A stretch of DNA of 64,000 bases from Rapana venosa. Lineage: Eukaryota; Mollusca; Gastropoda; Neogastropoda; Muricidae. The position numbers and the translations under genes were made by a program. Below the pieces are notes generated by a model. The model worked only from the letters and a program-made list of their open reading frames with translations, was not told the origin of the DNA and did no database searches. Below, piece after piece: positions 20,061 to 32,139 of this stretch (the stretch's first letter is position 1; every line of letters begins with the position of its first letter). Where the stretch lies: assembly GCA_028751875.1 (NCBI GenBank), contig CM054141.1, positions 74,119,646 to 74,183,645 of the forward strand. Direction: 5' to 3'.

Positions 20061-20300
20061 TTTTAACCCCTAAAAAATAAAAAATTGGCGGGATAGTTGC
20101 GGGGTTAAAGTGCCCCGGGTTTTTTTTTAATGGTCGGTGTTGCCAAAAAAAGCTCGCTTTCGGTTTTTCACTGCTGTATTTAAACTTTCGTCAGTGACAC
20201 TGGCCGTTTCAAAAAGCGTCAGTAAAAAAAAACCCCCCCCCAAAAAACCCTTTCAATAGCGTCGTTTTAAAAAACAAAACTAAATTTTGGGCGTGGAAAA
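20061..20300. repeat. Fragments of the GGCGTCAGTAAA minisatellite
   Basis: AAGCGTCAGTAAA and TTCAATAGCGTC-type pieces at about 20205-20260 resemble the units at 17155-17560. Confidence 0.5.
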
Positions 20301-20469
20301 GAAAAAACGCCCCTTTACCCCGGAATGTGATGTCTGGCTAACGGGGTGTCCTAATTGGGTTTTTTTCAAAAAGTCTAAAAACACTGGGCTGGAAATGGAG
20401 TTTGGGAAACCAAATGAAGTTTCTTTTCGTTCCCCCCATTCCCCGGGGGCAGACTTTTCGTTCCCTGTT
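20301..20469. other. Spacer without recognised feature
   Basis: About 170 bp; no gene or repeat is supported. Confidence 0.35.
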
Positions 20470-21660
20470 TTTCAGAAAACACCAGCCCAAGGGGGGGGGG
20501 GGGCAAGGGGGGAGGGGGGGGGTGGGGGGGGAGGGTTTTCGTTTGCCCTTTTTCCCCGTCTTTCCCTGACAGATGGGGGACCCAACCCAAACAAGCCTTT
20601 TTTTCCCTTTTGATTCCCTTCCCCTTTTTACTCCCTTCCGGGTTTTTTTGGGGGCCATTTGGGGGGCTCTTCGCCCTCTCCATTTTTGTCCTTGGGTTTT
20701 GTTGTTCACGTTGTTTTGGGGCCTGTCCCTTGGGGGGAAAAAATGAAGGCAGTCTTGTCCCCTCCCTTTTCCCACCCCCTGCCCCCATGGCCCCCCCTTG
20801 CCCCCTCCCTGCCCCCCTCAAACCCCGCCCCCCCCTCCCCTTTCCTCCCTGGCCCCCCCCCCCCCTGCCTCCCCTCCCCCCCGGCCCCTGCCTCCCCCCC
20901 TCCCGGCCCCCCACCCCCCTGGCCCCCCCCCGCCCCCGCCTCCCTCCCCTGCCTCCCCCCCCCCTAAACCCCCCCCCGCCTCCCCCCGCCCCCCCCTTTC
21001 CTTCCTCCCTCCCCCCCTCCCACCCCAAATGCCCCCCCGCCCCCCTCCCTCCCTGCCTCCCTTCCCCCTTCCCCCCCTTTCCCCCCCCCCTGCCTTTCCC
21101 CGCCTCCCTTCCCCCCCCTTTCCCCCCCGCCTCCCCGCCCCCCTGGCCTCCCTCCCCCCCCCCCCCAAACCCCTTGCCTCCCTCCCCCTCCCTGCCTCCC
21201 TCCCGCCCCCCTGCCCCCCCTCCCGGCCCTCCCTGCCTCCCCCCCCTCCCCTCCCCGCCTTCCCCCCCCCCCCTCCCTTGCCCCCACCCCCCTTTGCCTC
21301 CCCTCCCCGCCCCCCCTGCCCTCCCTCCCCCCCTCCCCCCTCCCTTGCCCCCCCCCCTTCCCCGCCTCCCCCCCCGGTCCTCCCCCTGGGGGGGGGTTTT
21401 CCCCCCCCCCGGGCCCCCCCCTTTCCCCCCCCCCCCCCCTTCCCTCCTGCCTTTCCCCTTTGGGCCCCCCCTTCCCCTCCTTTCCCCTCCTCCCCCCCGC
21501 CCTTTCCTTTCCCACCTTCCCCCCGCCCCCCCCCCCCCCCTGCCTCCCCCCCCCTCCCTCCCTTTTTCCCTCCCCCGCCCCCCCCACTCCCCCCCTCCCC
21601 TGGGCCCCCCCCCTCCCCCGCCCCCCCCCCTCCTGCCCCCCCCTCCCCGCCCCCCTGTTG
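20470..21660. other. C-rich tract (polyC with CCT/CCG), likely consensus artefact
   Basis: Starts with G runs, then more than 800 bp of C, CCT and GCC. It may be a (CCCTGCCTCCCT)-like minisatellite, since CCCTGCCTCC recurs, but C runs swamp any period. The large Pro-rich plus-strand and Gly/Arg-rich minus-strand frames are simple-sequence translations. Confidence 0.7.
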
Positions 21661-22030
21661 GATTGGGAAAAGGAAGGACCGGGAACGGGGCAAAATTTAA
21701 GAATTTAAGATTTTATTTTTTAAAGGAAAAACCCCAAGGGGGTTCAAAGAAATTTAACAAAAACAGAGCTTGCGGTGTGGGGGGGGGTTGAAAAAATCTT
21801 TACCCCACAAAAACTGCGGGACCCCCGGGTGGGCTGTTTGATGTTGGGGCTTCTTTTCATTGTCAAAACTGTTTAAAAACCCGGGATGGAAAGAAAAAAA
21901 CAAAGAGTCCTTTTTCCATTAAACCCCCGAAAAAAAGATTAAAAAAAATAAATAAAATAAAAAGTCTATGAAACCCCTTTAAACAAGCCATTAAACAGGT
22001 TTTTGGGGGAAAAATGTTTTCTTGGCCTTT
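21661..22030. other. Spacer, degraded sequence
   Basis: A/T and homopolymer-rich; no feature recognised. Confidence 0.35.
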
Positions 22031-22345
22031 CTTTTAAAATGCCATTATCGGGGATGGCGAATGATTGCCTTTGGCCTGCTTTTTAACATGCCATTTCGGG
22101 ATTGGGGAGAATTTATTGGCTTTTCCTGGCCCGTTTAAAATGCCATTATTTAGGGAATTTTTCAAAAAAGTTTTTTTTTTTCCTGGGCCCGCCCTTTAAA
22201 AAATGCCAATTTTCCGGTATGGCAGAATGTTGTTTTTCTGGCCCGCTTTAAACATGCCATTATCAGGGATGGCAAAAAATGATTGTCCCAGGCCTGCTTT
22301 TGTCAGGGATGAAGAAAATTTTTCCCCGACCTTCTTTAACTGACA
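22031..22345. repeat. Roughly 51-bp degenerate minisatellite
   Basis: Units contain ATGCCATTATCGGGGATGG, AATGATTGCC and GGCCTGCTTTAAAC, recurring near 22040, 22090, 22140, 22203 and 22254. Confidence 0.8.
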
Positions 22346-22429
22346 GTATTTGGGTTTTTGGGGGAAAAAAATTTGGGAAAATTTTTTTTAATCATTTAAA
22401 ATTTGGGGGCTGCTTTTAAAATAAATGGC

Positions 22430-23870
22430 ATGCTTTTTTCATAACATGGCCCTGCTTTAAAAAAAAGCATGGCAGCTTAAAACACAGCACGGGTTTAAAA
22501 TAAATGGCAAGCTTTAAAAATAAAACCGGCAAAGCTTTATTAAAGCATGGCCAAATGCTTTAAAATAACTTTGGAAATGCTTTTCAAAGCATGGCACTGC
22601 CCTTTTTTTTATAAAAAATGGGCCCTGCTTTTAAAATTTGAAGGGGTTTCTTTTAACCCTTAAAATGGGGAGGGTTTAAACATAGCCAAAAGGCCGCTTT
22701 TAAAATAACAGGGGAATGCTTTATCATAGCATGGCACTGCTTTAACATAACAAGGCACTGCTTTAAAATAACCCTGGCACCCGCTTTAAATTTAAAATGG
22801 CCCGCTTTTTAAAAAACATGGCCCCTTTCCCTTTTTCTTTAAAATGGCACTGGCCTTTTTTAAAATTCATGGCACTGCTTTTTAAAAATGGGAATGTTTT
22901 TTAAAATAAAATAAAACTGCGTTAAAAAATAACAAAGGGACTCTTCCCAACCCTTAAAAAAGCAAATGCTTTTAAAATAACATGAAATGCTTTAAAAAAA
23001 AGCACTTTCTTTAAAAATAACTGGCACTGCTTTTTTAAAATAACATGGCACTGCTTTAACATTTAAAATGGCACTGCTTTAAAAATAATTTTTTGGGCCC
23101 CTGTTTTTAAAAATTAAAATTTCACTGTTTTAACATAACATAAGCATGCTTAACATAACAAGGCACTGCTTTAACATTAAAATTTGGCCAAGTTTTAAAA
23201 ATAAAATGGCACTGCTTTAACACAGGGACGCTTTAAAAATAACTTTGGCACTGCTTTAAAAATTCCCGGGGACTGTTTTTAAAATAACATTTCACTGCTT
23301 TTAAAATAACATTTCCGTTTTAAAAATGACATAGCACCATTTAAAAATTAAACCCTGGGACGCTTTAACATAACATGGGACTTTCTTAAACACAGCACTG
23401 CTTTAACCCCCAAAATGGCAAATGCTTTTTTCACATGGCAGCTTTTAAAATAACATGGACTGCCCTTTAAAAATAAATGGAAAATGCTTTAACACCCCAT
23501 GGAACGCTTTAAAAAAAACATTTGGGACGCTTTAAAAAATAAAATGGCACCCCTTTAACTTAAAAAGGAAAGCTTAAACCCAGCAAATGTTTACCATCAC
23601 ATGGCAAATTTCTTTTCAAAAAACATGGCACTTTCTTTAACATAAAATGGCACTGCCTTTTAAAATAGCATGCATTAAACAATGCTTTAAAATAAATGGC
23701 AAATGCTTTATAAATAACATGGGAAAAATTTCTTTAACATTTTAAAATGGCATTTCTTTAAAATAACATGGTACTTGGGTTTTTCATAGCATGGCAAAAG
23801 CTTTAAAAAATAAAATGGCACTGCTTTTTAAAATTGCAAAGGGTCTTTAAAAAATTTGCCCAAAACCCCT
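22430..23870. repeat. 21-bp minisatellite, about 65 degenerate copies
   Basis: Unit GCTTTAACATAACATGGCAC plus T. Clean copies appear near 22735-22765 and 23135-23175; most others have AAC read as AAA or extra T and A. The period stays near 21 bp through 1.4 kb. Confidence 0.9.
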
Positions 23871-23980
23871 GGTTTTTATGGCATTCCTTGCTGGGCCCGT
23901 CCCCTTGCCCCCCAACCATCTCCCCAAAGGGCCCGACATGCAACATGAATTAAAAAGTACCCACCCAGTCCTGCCCGTGG
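23871..23980. other. Short spacer
   Basis: About 110 bp of unique sequence between arrays; nothing recognised. Confidence 0.35.
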
Positions 23981-24480
23981 GGGTGTTGTGGGTGTGTGTT
24001 TGTGTGTGGAGTGTGTGTGTGTGGGGTGGGGTTTTTGTGTGTGGGTGTGTGTTGGCGTTGTGCGTGTTTTGTGTGTGTGTGTGTGTGTGAGTGAGTGTTG
24101 TGGGTGTGAGTGTTTTTGTGAGTGTGTGTATGAGTGGGGTGTTGTGTGTGGGTGGGGGTGTATGAGTGTGGTGGTTTGGGGGCTTTTTTTTGGGGTGTTT
24201 AGTGTTATGGTGTTTATGTGTGTTGATTTGTGGTAGTGTGTTATGGTGTTTTTTTGAGGGGTGGGGTGTGTGTGTGTGTATTTAGGGGTGTGTGGTGGTG
24301 TGGGGGTGTTTTGTAAATGTGGGGGTTAAAAAGTGGTTGGAGGGTGTGGTGGTTTTTGGGAGGGGGGTTGGGGGTGTGGTGTTTGTGGGTGTTTTTTTTT
24401 GGAGGGGTGTGGGGTTTTAGGGGTGTTTTAGGGGGGTGTATGTGTTGAGTGTGGTGTGAGTGTGTGTGTGTTTTTGGTTT
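23981..24480. repeat. Degenerate (GT)n tract
   Basis: GTGTGTG blocks separated by GGGG, TTTT and GAGTG. Translated Cys/Val/Gly frames here are artefacts. Confidence 0.85.
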
Positions 24481-24892
24481 TGGGGAAAAAGGGGGGGGGA
24501 GGGGGGGTAAAACAAAGAGAGAGGGGAAAACAAAGGGGGGAAGAGCACGCAGGGGAGAGAAAAACAAAATTAGCCCAAAAAAACATAGAACCCCCGGGCA
24601 GACAGGACAGAGTGAGAGAGAGAGAGAGAGTAGGGGTTGGTTTTTGGAAAAAAATGGGGGGGGGGAGTTGGGCCGTAGGAGGGTGGTATGGAAGAGACAT
24701 AGGGTGGGGGGGGGGGGGGGCGGGGAGGGTGATGACAGGAGTTTTTGGTAGAGCAAAAGGGGGAAAAGGGGGAGCCGAGATTTGAAAAATACAAGAAGAA
24801 GGGGGACAACGGGGAGAGGGGGGGGGGGGGGGAGGGGAGGGAAAAAGGGGTGACAGGGGGGCAAGGGGGGACACCCTGTTTGTCGTTAAAAA
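24481..24892. other. G/A-rich low-complexity sequence
   Basis: Poly-G with GAGA (AG run at 24611-24630) and AAA blocks; no gene. The minus-strand Pro/Ser-rich frame is simple sequence. Confidence 0.7.
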
Positions 24893-26135
24893 AGCCCTTG
24901 CTTTAGTCCTTTTTTCACAAAGCTGTTTGTGTAACACAGCGTTGGTTTAGTCCTTTCTTAAAACGATGTTGGGCGTAAAAAACTCGTTGCTTTAAATCCT
25001 TCTTCACCGTGGTTTTTTCGTAACACAACGTTGTTTTGTCCTTCTCAAACGTGTTTGTCGAAACAAAAGCGTTGCTTTGTCCTTCTTCCCCACGCGTTTG
25101 TCGTAACACCGCCCTTTTCTTTAGTCCCTTTTTTCCCAAAACGCCCGTTTGTCGTTAAAAAAAAGCGTTTCTTTAGTCCTTCCCCTTTACACGCTGTTTT
25201 TCGTAACACGCGTTTCTTTAGTTCCCCCTTCCCTTTCCCCCGGGTTTTTGTCCGGGAACACAGGGTTGCTTTAGTCCTTATTTCCCCGCTGTTTGTCGTA
25301 CCCCAGCGTGGCCCCTTTTGTCCTTTTCACACGCTGTTTTTTCGTAACCCCCGCGGTGCTTTTCCTTCTTCCCTAAAACCCGTTTTTCGTAAAACAGCGT
25401 TGCTTTTGTTCCCTTTTTCACCGCTGTTTTTCGTAACACAGGGGTTGCTTTAGTCCTTCTTTTACACGCTGTTTTTCGTAACACAGCGTTGCTTTAGTCC
25501 TTCTTCACACGCGTTTTTTCGTAACACGCGTTGCTTTAGCCTTTTAAAACGCTGTTTTTTCGTAACACAGCGTTTTTCTTTAGTCCTTTTTCACCCCGCG
25601 TTTGTCGTAAACACAGCGTTGCCCTTTTGTCCCTTCCCCACGCTGTTTTTCGGAACACAAACGTTTTCTTTTTGTCCTTTTTCCCACCTGTTTGTTTGTT
25701 AAAAAAGCGTTGCTTTAAATCCTTCTTTACACGCTGTTTTTTCGTAACACAGCGGTTTTCTTTAAAATTTCCCAAATTTAAAGCTGTTTGTCGTAAAACA
25801 AGCGTTGCTTTAGTCCTTCTCACACGCTGGTTTTTCGTAACCAGCGGGTTTCTTTGTTCCCTTTTTTCACACGTGTTTGTCCCTAACCCAGCGGGTTTCT
25901 TTTTTGTCCTTCCCTTTACACGCTGTTTGGGCGTAAAACAGCGTTTCTTTAAAATCCCCTTTTTCACCGCTGTTTGTGTAAACAGCGTTGCTTTAGTCCT
26001 TCTTTACAGCTGTTTGTCGTAACACAGGGGTTGCTTTTAGTCCTTCTTCACACGCTGTTTGGGGTAACACAGCTTGCTTTAGTCCCTTTTTTCACCGTTT
26101 TGTCGTAACACAGCGTTTCTTTTTTCCTTCTTCTT
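24893..26135. repeat. 43-bp minisatellite, about 29 copies
   Basis: Units read GCTGTTTGTCGTAACACAGC, then GTTGCTTTAGTCCTTCTTCA and CAC. Copies near 25430-25530 and 25985-26060 are nearly clean; others have swollen homopolymers (TTTTT, CCCC). The Phe-rich plus-strand and Lys/Arg-rich minus-strand frames are repeat translations. Confidence 0.93.
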
Positions 26136-26820
26136 TTTTGGGTCCTTCCTGTTGCCTACACGTATTTGGGGGTGTGTAAGTTTATGTTGTGTGTGAATGT
26201 ATCTGTATGTGTGTGTTTTTTTTGTGTGTTATGTCGTTTTGTGTAGGGGGTGGGGTGTGTATGGGGTGCCGGTGTGTGTGTATGTGTGTGTGAGGTTTTA
26301 TTGTTGTGTGCGGTAAGTGTTTTGGTTTTGTGTGCGTGTGTGTATGTTGGTTTGGTGCGTGTGTGTTTTGTGTGTGTGCGGGTAAAGTGTGCGTGTGTGT
26401 ATGTGTGTGTGCGTTTTAAAGTTGGGGTGCGTTTATGTTTTTGGGTGTATTTTGGGCGTTTGTGTGTTTTATATGTTGGGTGGGGTGTATGGTGCGGTGG
26501 TGGATGTGTGGGTGCGGGATGGGGGGTGCGTGTATGTTTTTTGTGTATTGTTTGAATGTGGTGTATGTGGCGGTTTTGGGGGTATGTTGGTAGTTTTTTG
26601 AAGGGGTGTGTGTATTTGATATGGGGTTTAAAAGTTGCGTGTGGGATGGTGGTGTGTGGGGTATTTTTTGGGTTGTGTGTGTATTTGTTGAAAGTGTTGA
26701 AAGTGTGGGTTTTTTGGTGGGGTTTTTTGCGTGTGGTGTAAAGTTTTGGGGTATGTGTTTCGGGCGTGAATTGTTGTGTGTGGTAGGGATGTGTAAGTAG
26801 GTATGTGTTAGTGCCGTTTT
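26136..26820. repeat. Degenerate (GT)n-rich tract
   Basis: GTGTGTATGTGTG-like sequence with TTTT and GGGG patches over about 680 bp; no gene. Confidence 0.85.
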
Positions 26821-26935
26821 GACATTTTTCAATTTTAACCTTTTTTGAAATTTTTTAAAGGTGAATTTTAAGAATAATTCTCCTTTTATAAAAATTTTGA
26901 AAAAAGAAGCGACAAGGGCAAAACAAACCCGCCCT
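26821..26935. other. Short spacer
   Basis: AT-rich, about 115 bp, nothing recognised. Confidence 0.35.
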
Positions 26936-27420
26936 TTTCTGTCTGAAAAAGTTCCCCCAAACCAAGTACCGCTCTAGTTCTTTCCAGCTTTTGAAAAGGC
27001 TCCGTTATCCAAGACTTCTCAAATTCCCTTTCCCGCTGTTTGACCGGGGCTCCTTTAAAAACCAAATACTGCTCGGTTTTTTCCCCTGGGCTGACGAGCT
27101 CCGCTTTACCCAAATAATGCTCAAATTCTTTCCGCTGTCTGACAGAGCTCCCCTATCCAATACGGGTCTAAATTTTTTTCCACTGTCTGACAGGCCCGTC
27201 TATCCAAGTACGCTCTATTTTTTCCGCTGTCGACAGAGGGTCCGTTATCCAAATACTGCCTCTAGTTCTTTTCCCCGTCCCGACGGCCCGTCTATCCCAA
27301 AAAATCTCTAGTTTTTTCCGGCTGTTTTGACAGGCTCCGTCTATCCAATACGGCTCTAGTTTTCCCGTGTCGGAAAAGCTCCGTTATCCAATTTAAGCTT
27401 TTAGTTCTTTCCAGCTGTCT
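26936..27420. repeat. Roughly 48-bp minisatellite, about 10 copies
   Basis: Units contain CTCTAGTTCTTTCCAGCTG, TCTGACAGAGCTCCG and TCTATCCAAGTACTG, recurring near 26972, 27017, 27120, 27168, 27213, 27261, 27306, 27354 and 27398. Confidence 0.9.
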
Positions 27421-27695
27421 CAAACCCAAAGGCAAAAATTTTTAATCCTTTATTTAGTGTCTTAAATTTTGGTCTTGGTTGGCCGGGGGGAAGTGGGGTG
27501 GGGGCCAAGGGGTCAGGACTCCTGTTTAAGGTAACTGAGGGCGGGCCCGGGTTTCCCCCCTCGGGAGCGATGTCTGTTTTGGGGGGGGCTTTTCCCCTGG
27601 GAGGTAAACACCGCCATTTAAATCTTTCCCCCGAAAGGTTTGTGGAAGGGGGGGAAATAAAAATCCCCTTAGCCAACCCCAGCAGCCAACCCCTT
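27421..27695. other. Spacer, degraded sequence
   Basis: About 275 bp with G and C runs; no feature recognised. Confidence 0.35.
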
Positions 27696-28045
27696 TCAAA
27701 ACACACATACACAAAAACACACACACAGAAAACAAAACACACACCAAAAACCCACAACAACACAGGGGCACACCAGACAAAAACCACCACAACAAAACAC
27801 AAAACCCCACAAAACCCACACACACACAAAACCCACACACTCTTCTCCCACACACACACACTTCACAGACACACCACACAAAAGAAAAGAAAAAACACAC
27901 ACACCCCCACACACACCAAAACAACACTCACACACACACCCAGAACACACACACAAAGACACACACACACACCACGAAAACAAAACAAAACCCCAAAACA
28001 CACACCACACAAAACACACACTAAAACACACACACCCCAACCCCC
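27696..28045. repeat. Degenerate (CA)n tract
   Basis: ACACACA blocks interrupted by AAAA and CCCC over 350 bp. His/Thr and Cys/Val frames are artefacts. Confidence 0.88.
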
Positions 28046-28214
28046 CCTGCAGTTCTCGCTACCCGGCAGGGTCACCCCTCACTGCCGACAACCAAACCCT
28101 TGCCCAAAAAACAGGCAGCCTGACAAATTTACAAAAAGTCTTCCGTTTGGGGAAGGGGCAACTCAAGATTTTTTCCCCAAGCAGTGATCTGATTTGTTTT
28201 ATAAGAAAAAGCCG
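28046..28214. other. Short spacer
   Basis: About 170 bp; nothing recognised. Confidence 0.35.
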
Positions 28215-28735
28215 TGGTCCGTTTTTTTTACATTTTTGGTTTTGGGGGTTTTTTACCTTTCGTTTTTGGTTTTTTAGTTTTTGGCGGGTTTTAACCCTTC
28301 TGTTCTTTGGGTTTTATAGTTTTGGGCTGGGGTTTTATACCTGCATTTTTGGTTTTATAGTTTTTGGGCTGGGGGGTTTTTTACCTGCCCCGTTCTGGTT
28401 TTATAGTTTTTGGTTTGGGTTTTAAAGCCTGCCCGGGTTTTGGTTTTTTAGGTTTTGGTCTGGGTTTTATAACCCGCGTTCTGGTTTTATTTGTTTTGGT
28501 AGGGTTTTTTACCTGCAGTTTGGTTTTAAAAAGTTTTTGGGCTGGGGTTTTTTACCTGCAGTTTTGGTTTTATAGTTTTGGGGCTGGGTTTTTTACCTTT
28601 GGCCGTTTTTTTCTTTTTTTTTTTTTTTTATTTTAAATTTTTTTTGGTTTTTGGGTTTTATCCCCGCAGTTCTGGTTTTAAGTTTTTGGGCCCGGGTTTT
28701 TTTACCTGCCGGTTTTTCCCCGGGTTTTTTTAAAT
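28215..28735. repeat. Roughly 41-bp minisatellite
   Basis: Units contain GTTCTGGTTTTATAGTTTTG, GGCTGGGGTTTTATACC and TGCA. About a dozen copies with variable T runs. Confidence 0.9.
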
Positions 28736-28739
28736 GGGG

Positions 28740-29330
28740 GCAGGATTCTAAAGCTTTGGTCAGGTTTTACAGCCAGTTGGGACCAGGGTTTAAAAAGCTT
28801 TAGACCTTTTTAAAAAATTGGGCATGGTTTACGCCCGTTTTGACCCGGGTTTAACAGCTCAAAACTTTTAAAAGCTTTGGTCGGTTTTAAAAACAGTTGT
28901 GCCCAGGGTTTAAAAAAACCGCTCAGAATTTTTTCACTTTGGGCAGGTTTTTCAGCCATTTGACCCGGGTTTAAAGCTCAGGGCTTTTTCAAACTTTGGT
29001 CATTTTTTATAGCCAGTTTACCAGGTTTTAAAGGGTCCCGAAATTTTTCAGCTTTGGGCAGGTTTTTGCCCGTTGTGCCAGGGGTTTTAACCCGCTCAGA
29101 AATTTTACAGCTTTTGGGGCAGGTTTTTCCGTGGGTTTGAAAAAGGCTTTAAAAAATTGTTTGGGAAATTTTTTTGGGAGGGTTTTTGGGTGAGGGTTTT
29201 TTTTTTTCAGCTTTTAAAACATGCCTTTAAAAGCTTTGGCAAGGTTAAAAAGTTGTTTAGGGTTTTAAAGGGTTGATCGGTTTTATAAAGGGGGTTTATC
29301 AAGTTTTATTTGGGGGAAACAGGGTTTGAC
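28740..29330. repeat. Roughly 58-bp minisatellite
   Basis: Units contain GCTTTGGTCAGGTTTTACAG, CCAGTTGTGACCAGGG and TTTAACAGCTCAGAA, with starts near 28754, 28815, 28872, 28937, 28991 and 29050. Later copies are strongly altered. Confidence 0.85.
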
Positions 29331-29390
29331 AGTTTCCCAATTTGCGGGCCCAAAGGGATCCCTTGCCCGGGCCGAAAAGCGTGACAAATA

Positions 29391-30625
29391 AAAAAATTAA
29401 TAATAATAATAAAAAAATAATGTAATAAAAAATTTTGGAAATTTAAATAGCGCGGAAAACTTGGGAAAACCCAAAAAAATCGAAGCGCTTGCCCCTCAAA
29501 AACTTTTTCCCGTTGCAACTCGCCCCCAACCCTAAAGGGAAAAACAGATTTTAAATCCATGCCGCGCGCGCACAGGGGACGTTCGCACGCGCCCGGGGAC
29601 ACACACAACCCCACAAACCCCCACACCAACCCCAACCACACACAAAAACCCCCACACACCCCCACACCCCACACACAACACACACTCGCGAAAAACACTT
29701 AGGAGGTAAGGAAGCTGTTTTAAATTAGGGACAAAAATTGAGGGGGAAAATCCAGGGGGAAAAAAGTGTGTTTTGGGGCTGGTTTTTAGGGTATCAAGGA
29801 AGGGTTTGGCCCAAAAGGGAAAAAAGGGGGCATTCCAAGGGGGATGACCCAGAAACCAAAAAAGGAGGAAAAAAACGACGGCCAACTTGATTTGTTTTTT
29901 AATTTTTGGGGGTTCCAAAAAAACAAAATATCTGCGGGTGAAGAAGGGAAAGGGGGTGGGGGAAAGGTGAAAAACAGTTACAAAAGAAAAAGAGGGTACA
30001 GATTTGGGGGAGTCAATTTTAAACAGAGGTTTTTTTTCTTATCCCCAGTCTTTGTTTTTAGAAAGACCCAGTGAAGAGAACCCCAGAAGAGGAATGATGT
30101 GTTCAATTTTTTTTTTCTTAGGACCCGTCGGCTGCAGGTTTTGTATGCTTTTAAAGAAGGGATGTGATGCGGTGGCCCCCCAAAAAAAAATTTACGTAGT
30201 CAAAAACGTGAGAGAATGAGAGAGTGAAAAGCTTGGAAGTTGCACAGGGGACAGTACTTGGAATCGCGCTTAGCGCCGAAATTGAAGTAGAAGATGGCAG
30301 GTTGGGTGATGTTTTTTTTTCATAGAGACGTGATGAAGAACTATCCAAATATTTCCCACAGATTTGGGACAAAGGGAAATGACGAAAATTGCCAAATTCA
30401 TGGTTTTTGTGATAAGGAAAAGTTTTTTTGGGTTCCCTATGGATGGTTTTCGGTTTTCTCGGATTAAGTTGTAACTGTTCTGAGTCACCAGTTTTGAATG
30501 TTAAAGGGTAGGCTTTATTTGTCAGGAGGGGGCAAGTTTTAACAGTACACTGGTGAGCTGATACACGATAGCAATGATGATCAATATTGGTTTGTTTTTA
30601 AAATGTGGAGGGAGCAGTGTAAGAG
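29391..30625 (-). mobile_element. Degraded copy C1 of the CR1/L2-like LINE family
   Basis: The plus strand opens with AATAATAAT and a corrupted GGAAATTTAAATAGCGCGG (29437-29455), then AAGCGCTTG (29483-29491). Next come an AC-rich tract (about 29597-29690) and coding remnants that align by eye with copies A and B. The left end and the 30420-30620 part (ATTAAGTTGTAACTG, CCAGTTTTGAATG, GATCAATATTGG) match copy B, and the middle part matches copy A. The YADD box seen in A and B is not recognisable. Frames are broken throughout. Confidence 0.75.
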
Positions 30626-31650
30626 AAAGAAAAATTGGTATTTGTACCCAAAAATAATCGAGCCGGCGAGGGAAACGAGAAAGGGGTGTCAGGTGGAGCT
30701 TTCCCCGGGTGGGGGGCGGGTTTTGTGGAGAAAATTGTAAGGACGTTTTAATTTTATCTTTGGGGGAAAGGAAGCCAGTGGGAGTTCGCAATAAGGGAGA
30801 AATTGCTCGATTTTTTTTTTCTCTTGGGACTATCGAGCTGCAGGGGGTTTTAAATCGTTAAAGGGGTGGAAGTATCTGGCAAACCAAAAGAGGAATTGAA
30901 ATAGTCCCAGCAGAAAGAAAAAGGATGCCCAAGTTTTTGTGTTGCTTCTGTGGCAGATACTTTCGACCAAAAGCCCCGATTGATGTAGCACGTTGGAGGC
31001 GGGTGTGTTGTTGCATAGAGGGTGGTCATAATGACCCTAAATCTTACAGCGGGGGAAGAGGGATGAGCATTCCCAAATTTTTATTGAAGTTTTTGTAAAA
31101 TTGGAAAGAGAGTCTTTTTGGTCCTAAAAGCAGGTTTCAGTTTTATCGCTTTACTGTAATTGTTCTTTCATATTTTTGGATACTTGAAAGCTTTGGGCCA
31201 TATTTTTTAAAGAGAAAAAGGAGTTTTTCGGAGTGTCCTGCTTAGAATCTAGGTCCTGCAAAAACGTGAGGGTTGACTGTGAGGGGCAATTATATGGGAA
31301 GTGGGCGGTTAGAGAGTAAAAAAAAGGGGGCCCCAAAAAATGTTTCCGCGGACTCCACACCCATTTGGCAAGTACTGACTGAGTCTTTTTTACGTTTTTT
31401 TTCCCTTGTGCGCACACTGTGGGTGATTTGCCAAAAGAGAGTAATAGCTGAGGCGTGTCCTGCTGGTCAGGACCGAAAAATTTTCAGTGCGTGGGGGGGA
31501 CGCGTTGCTGGGGGTGCTGCACTAATTTTTAGGGAGTGTAATGGTGGAAAAACCATTTTTCCCCACATAGGGGCCCGGGGAGTATATTTTTGGGGTTTTA
31601 AAGGGTGCAAAATATTAGGCTCTTGCCCCCGGAACCCCTGTTTTTAAAAT
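30626..31650 (-). mobile_element. Degraded partial copy C2 of the same LINE family
   Basis: The order of landmarks restarts here. GTTTTGTGGAGA (30720), AGCCAGTGGGAG (30772), GGGACTATCGAGCTGCAGG (30826), TTGAAATAGTCCCAGCAG (30896) and GCTTAGAATCTAGGTCCTGC (31239) all parallel copy A from about 3290 to 3900. A second partial copy therefore follows C1, in the same orientation, and lacks its own 3' end. Sequence quality is poor. Confidence 0.65.
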
Positions 31651-31668
31651 TTTTTCAAGGAAATTTCA

Positions 31669-31712
<44 letters not shown>

Positions 31713-31860
31713 GGAGAAAAAGTACAAAAGTTCAGTGGGGGGAAAATTCCGAAACAGAAACTTCGGCGCGGGCTTTAGTGACGTCAGATGAATTGAACGT
31801 TGGTCACTGGGCCACGTCCTCCCCGAAAAAAGGAAAAAGGGTGGCCTCCCTTTGTGCAGC
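31651..31860. other. Poly-G run and spacer
   Basis: An uninterrupted run of 42 G at 31670-31711, then about 150 bp of unrecognised sequence. Such a run next to degraded sequence is more likely a consensus artefact than biology. Confidence 0.6.
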
Positions 31861-32110
31861 CTTTTTTGTCTGCGCTCTGGAAGGCGGATCCAGTCGGGAA
31901 AAACAGGGGGACCCAGTCTGGGAAACAGCGGCCGTTGGAAACGCGGACCCATCGGGAAAACAGGGACTCCAGTCGGAAAAGCGGATCCAGTCTGGAACAG
32001 CGGACCCCCTTTGGAAAGGGACTCCAGCGGAAAAGCGCCCTCCAGTCGGAAACAGCGGATCCAGTTGGAAACAGGGGGACCCCCAGCTGGAAACGCGGAT
32101 AAATTTTTGG
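31861..32110. repeat. Roughly 19-bp minisatellite
   Basis: Units of the form AGCGGATCCAGTTGGAAAC repeat about a dozen times with GGG and CCC expansion. Confidence 0.85.
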
Positions 32111-32139
32111 GAGATGCTAAACTTAAGTCGGGAAAAATG

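Noticed and set aside
20610..21791. 393-codon proline-rich protein
   Set aside because: Translation of a C-rich tract of doubtful consensus; the complementary strand gives an equally open Gly/Arg frame.
31670..31711. Giant G-quadruplex from 42 consecutive G
   Set aside because: It lies in low-quality consensus with many inflated homopolymers; length and existence are not trustworthy.
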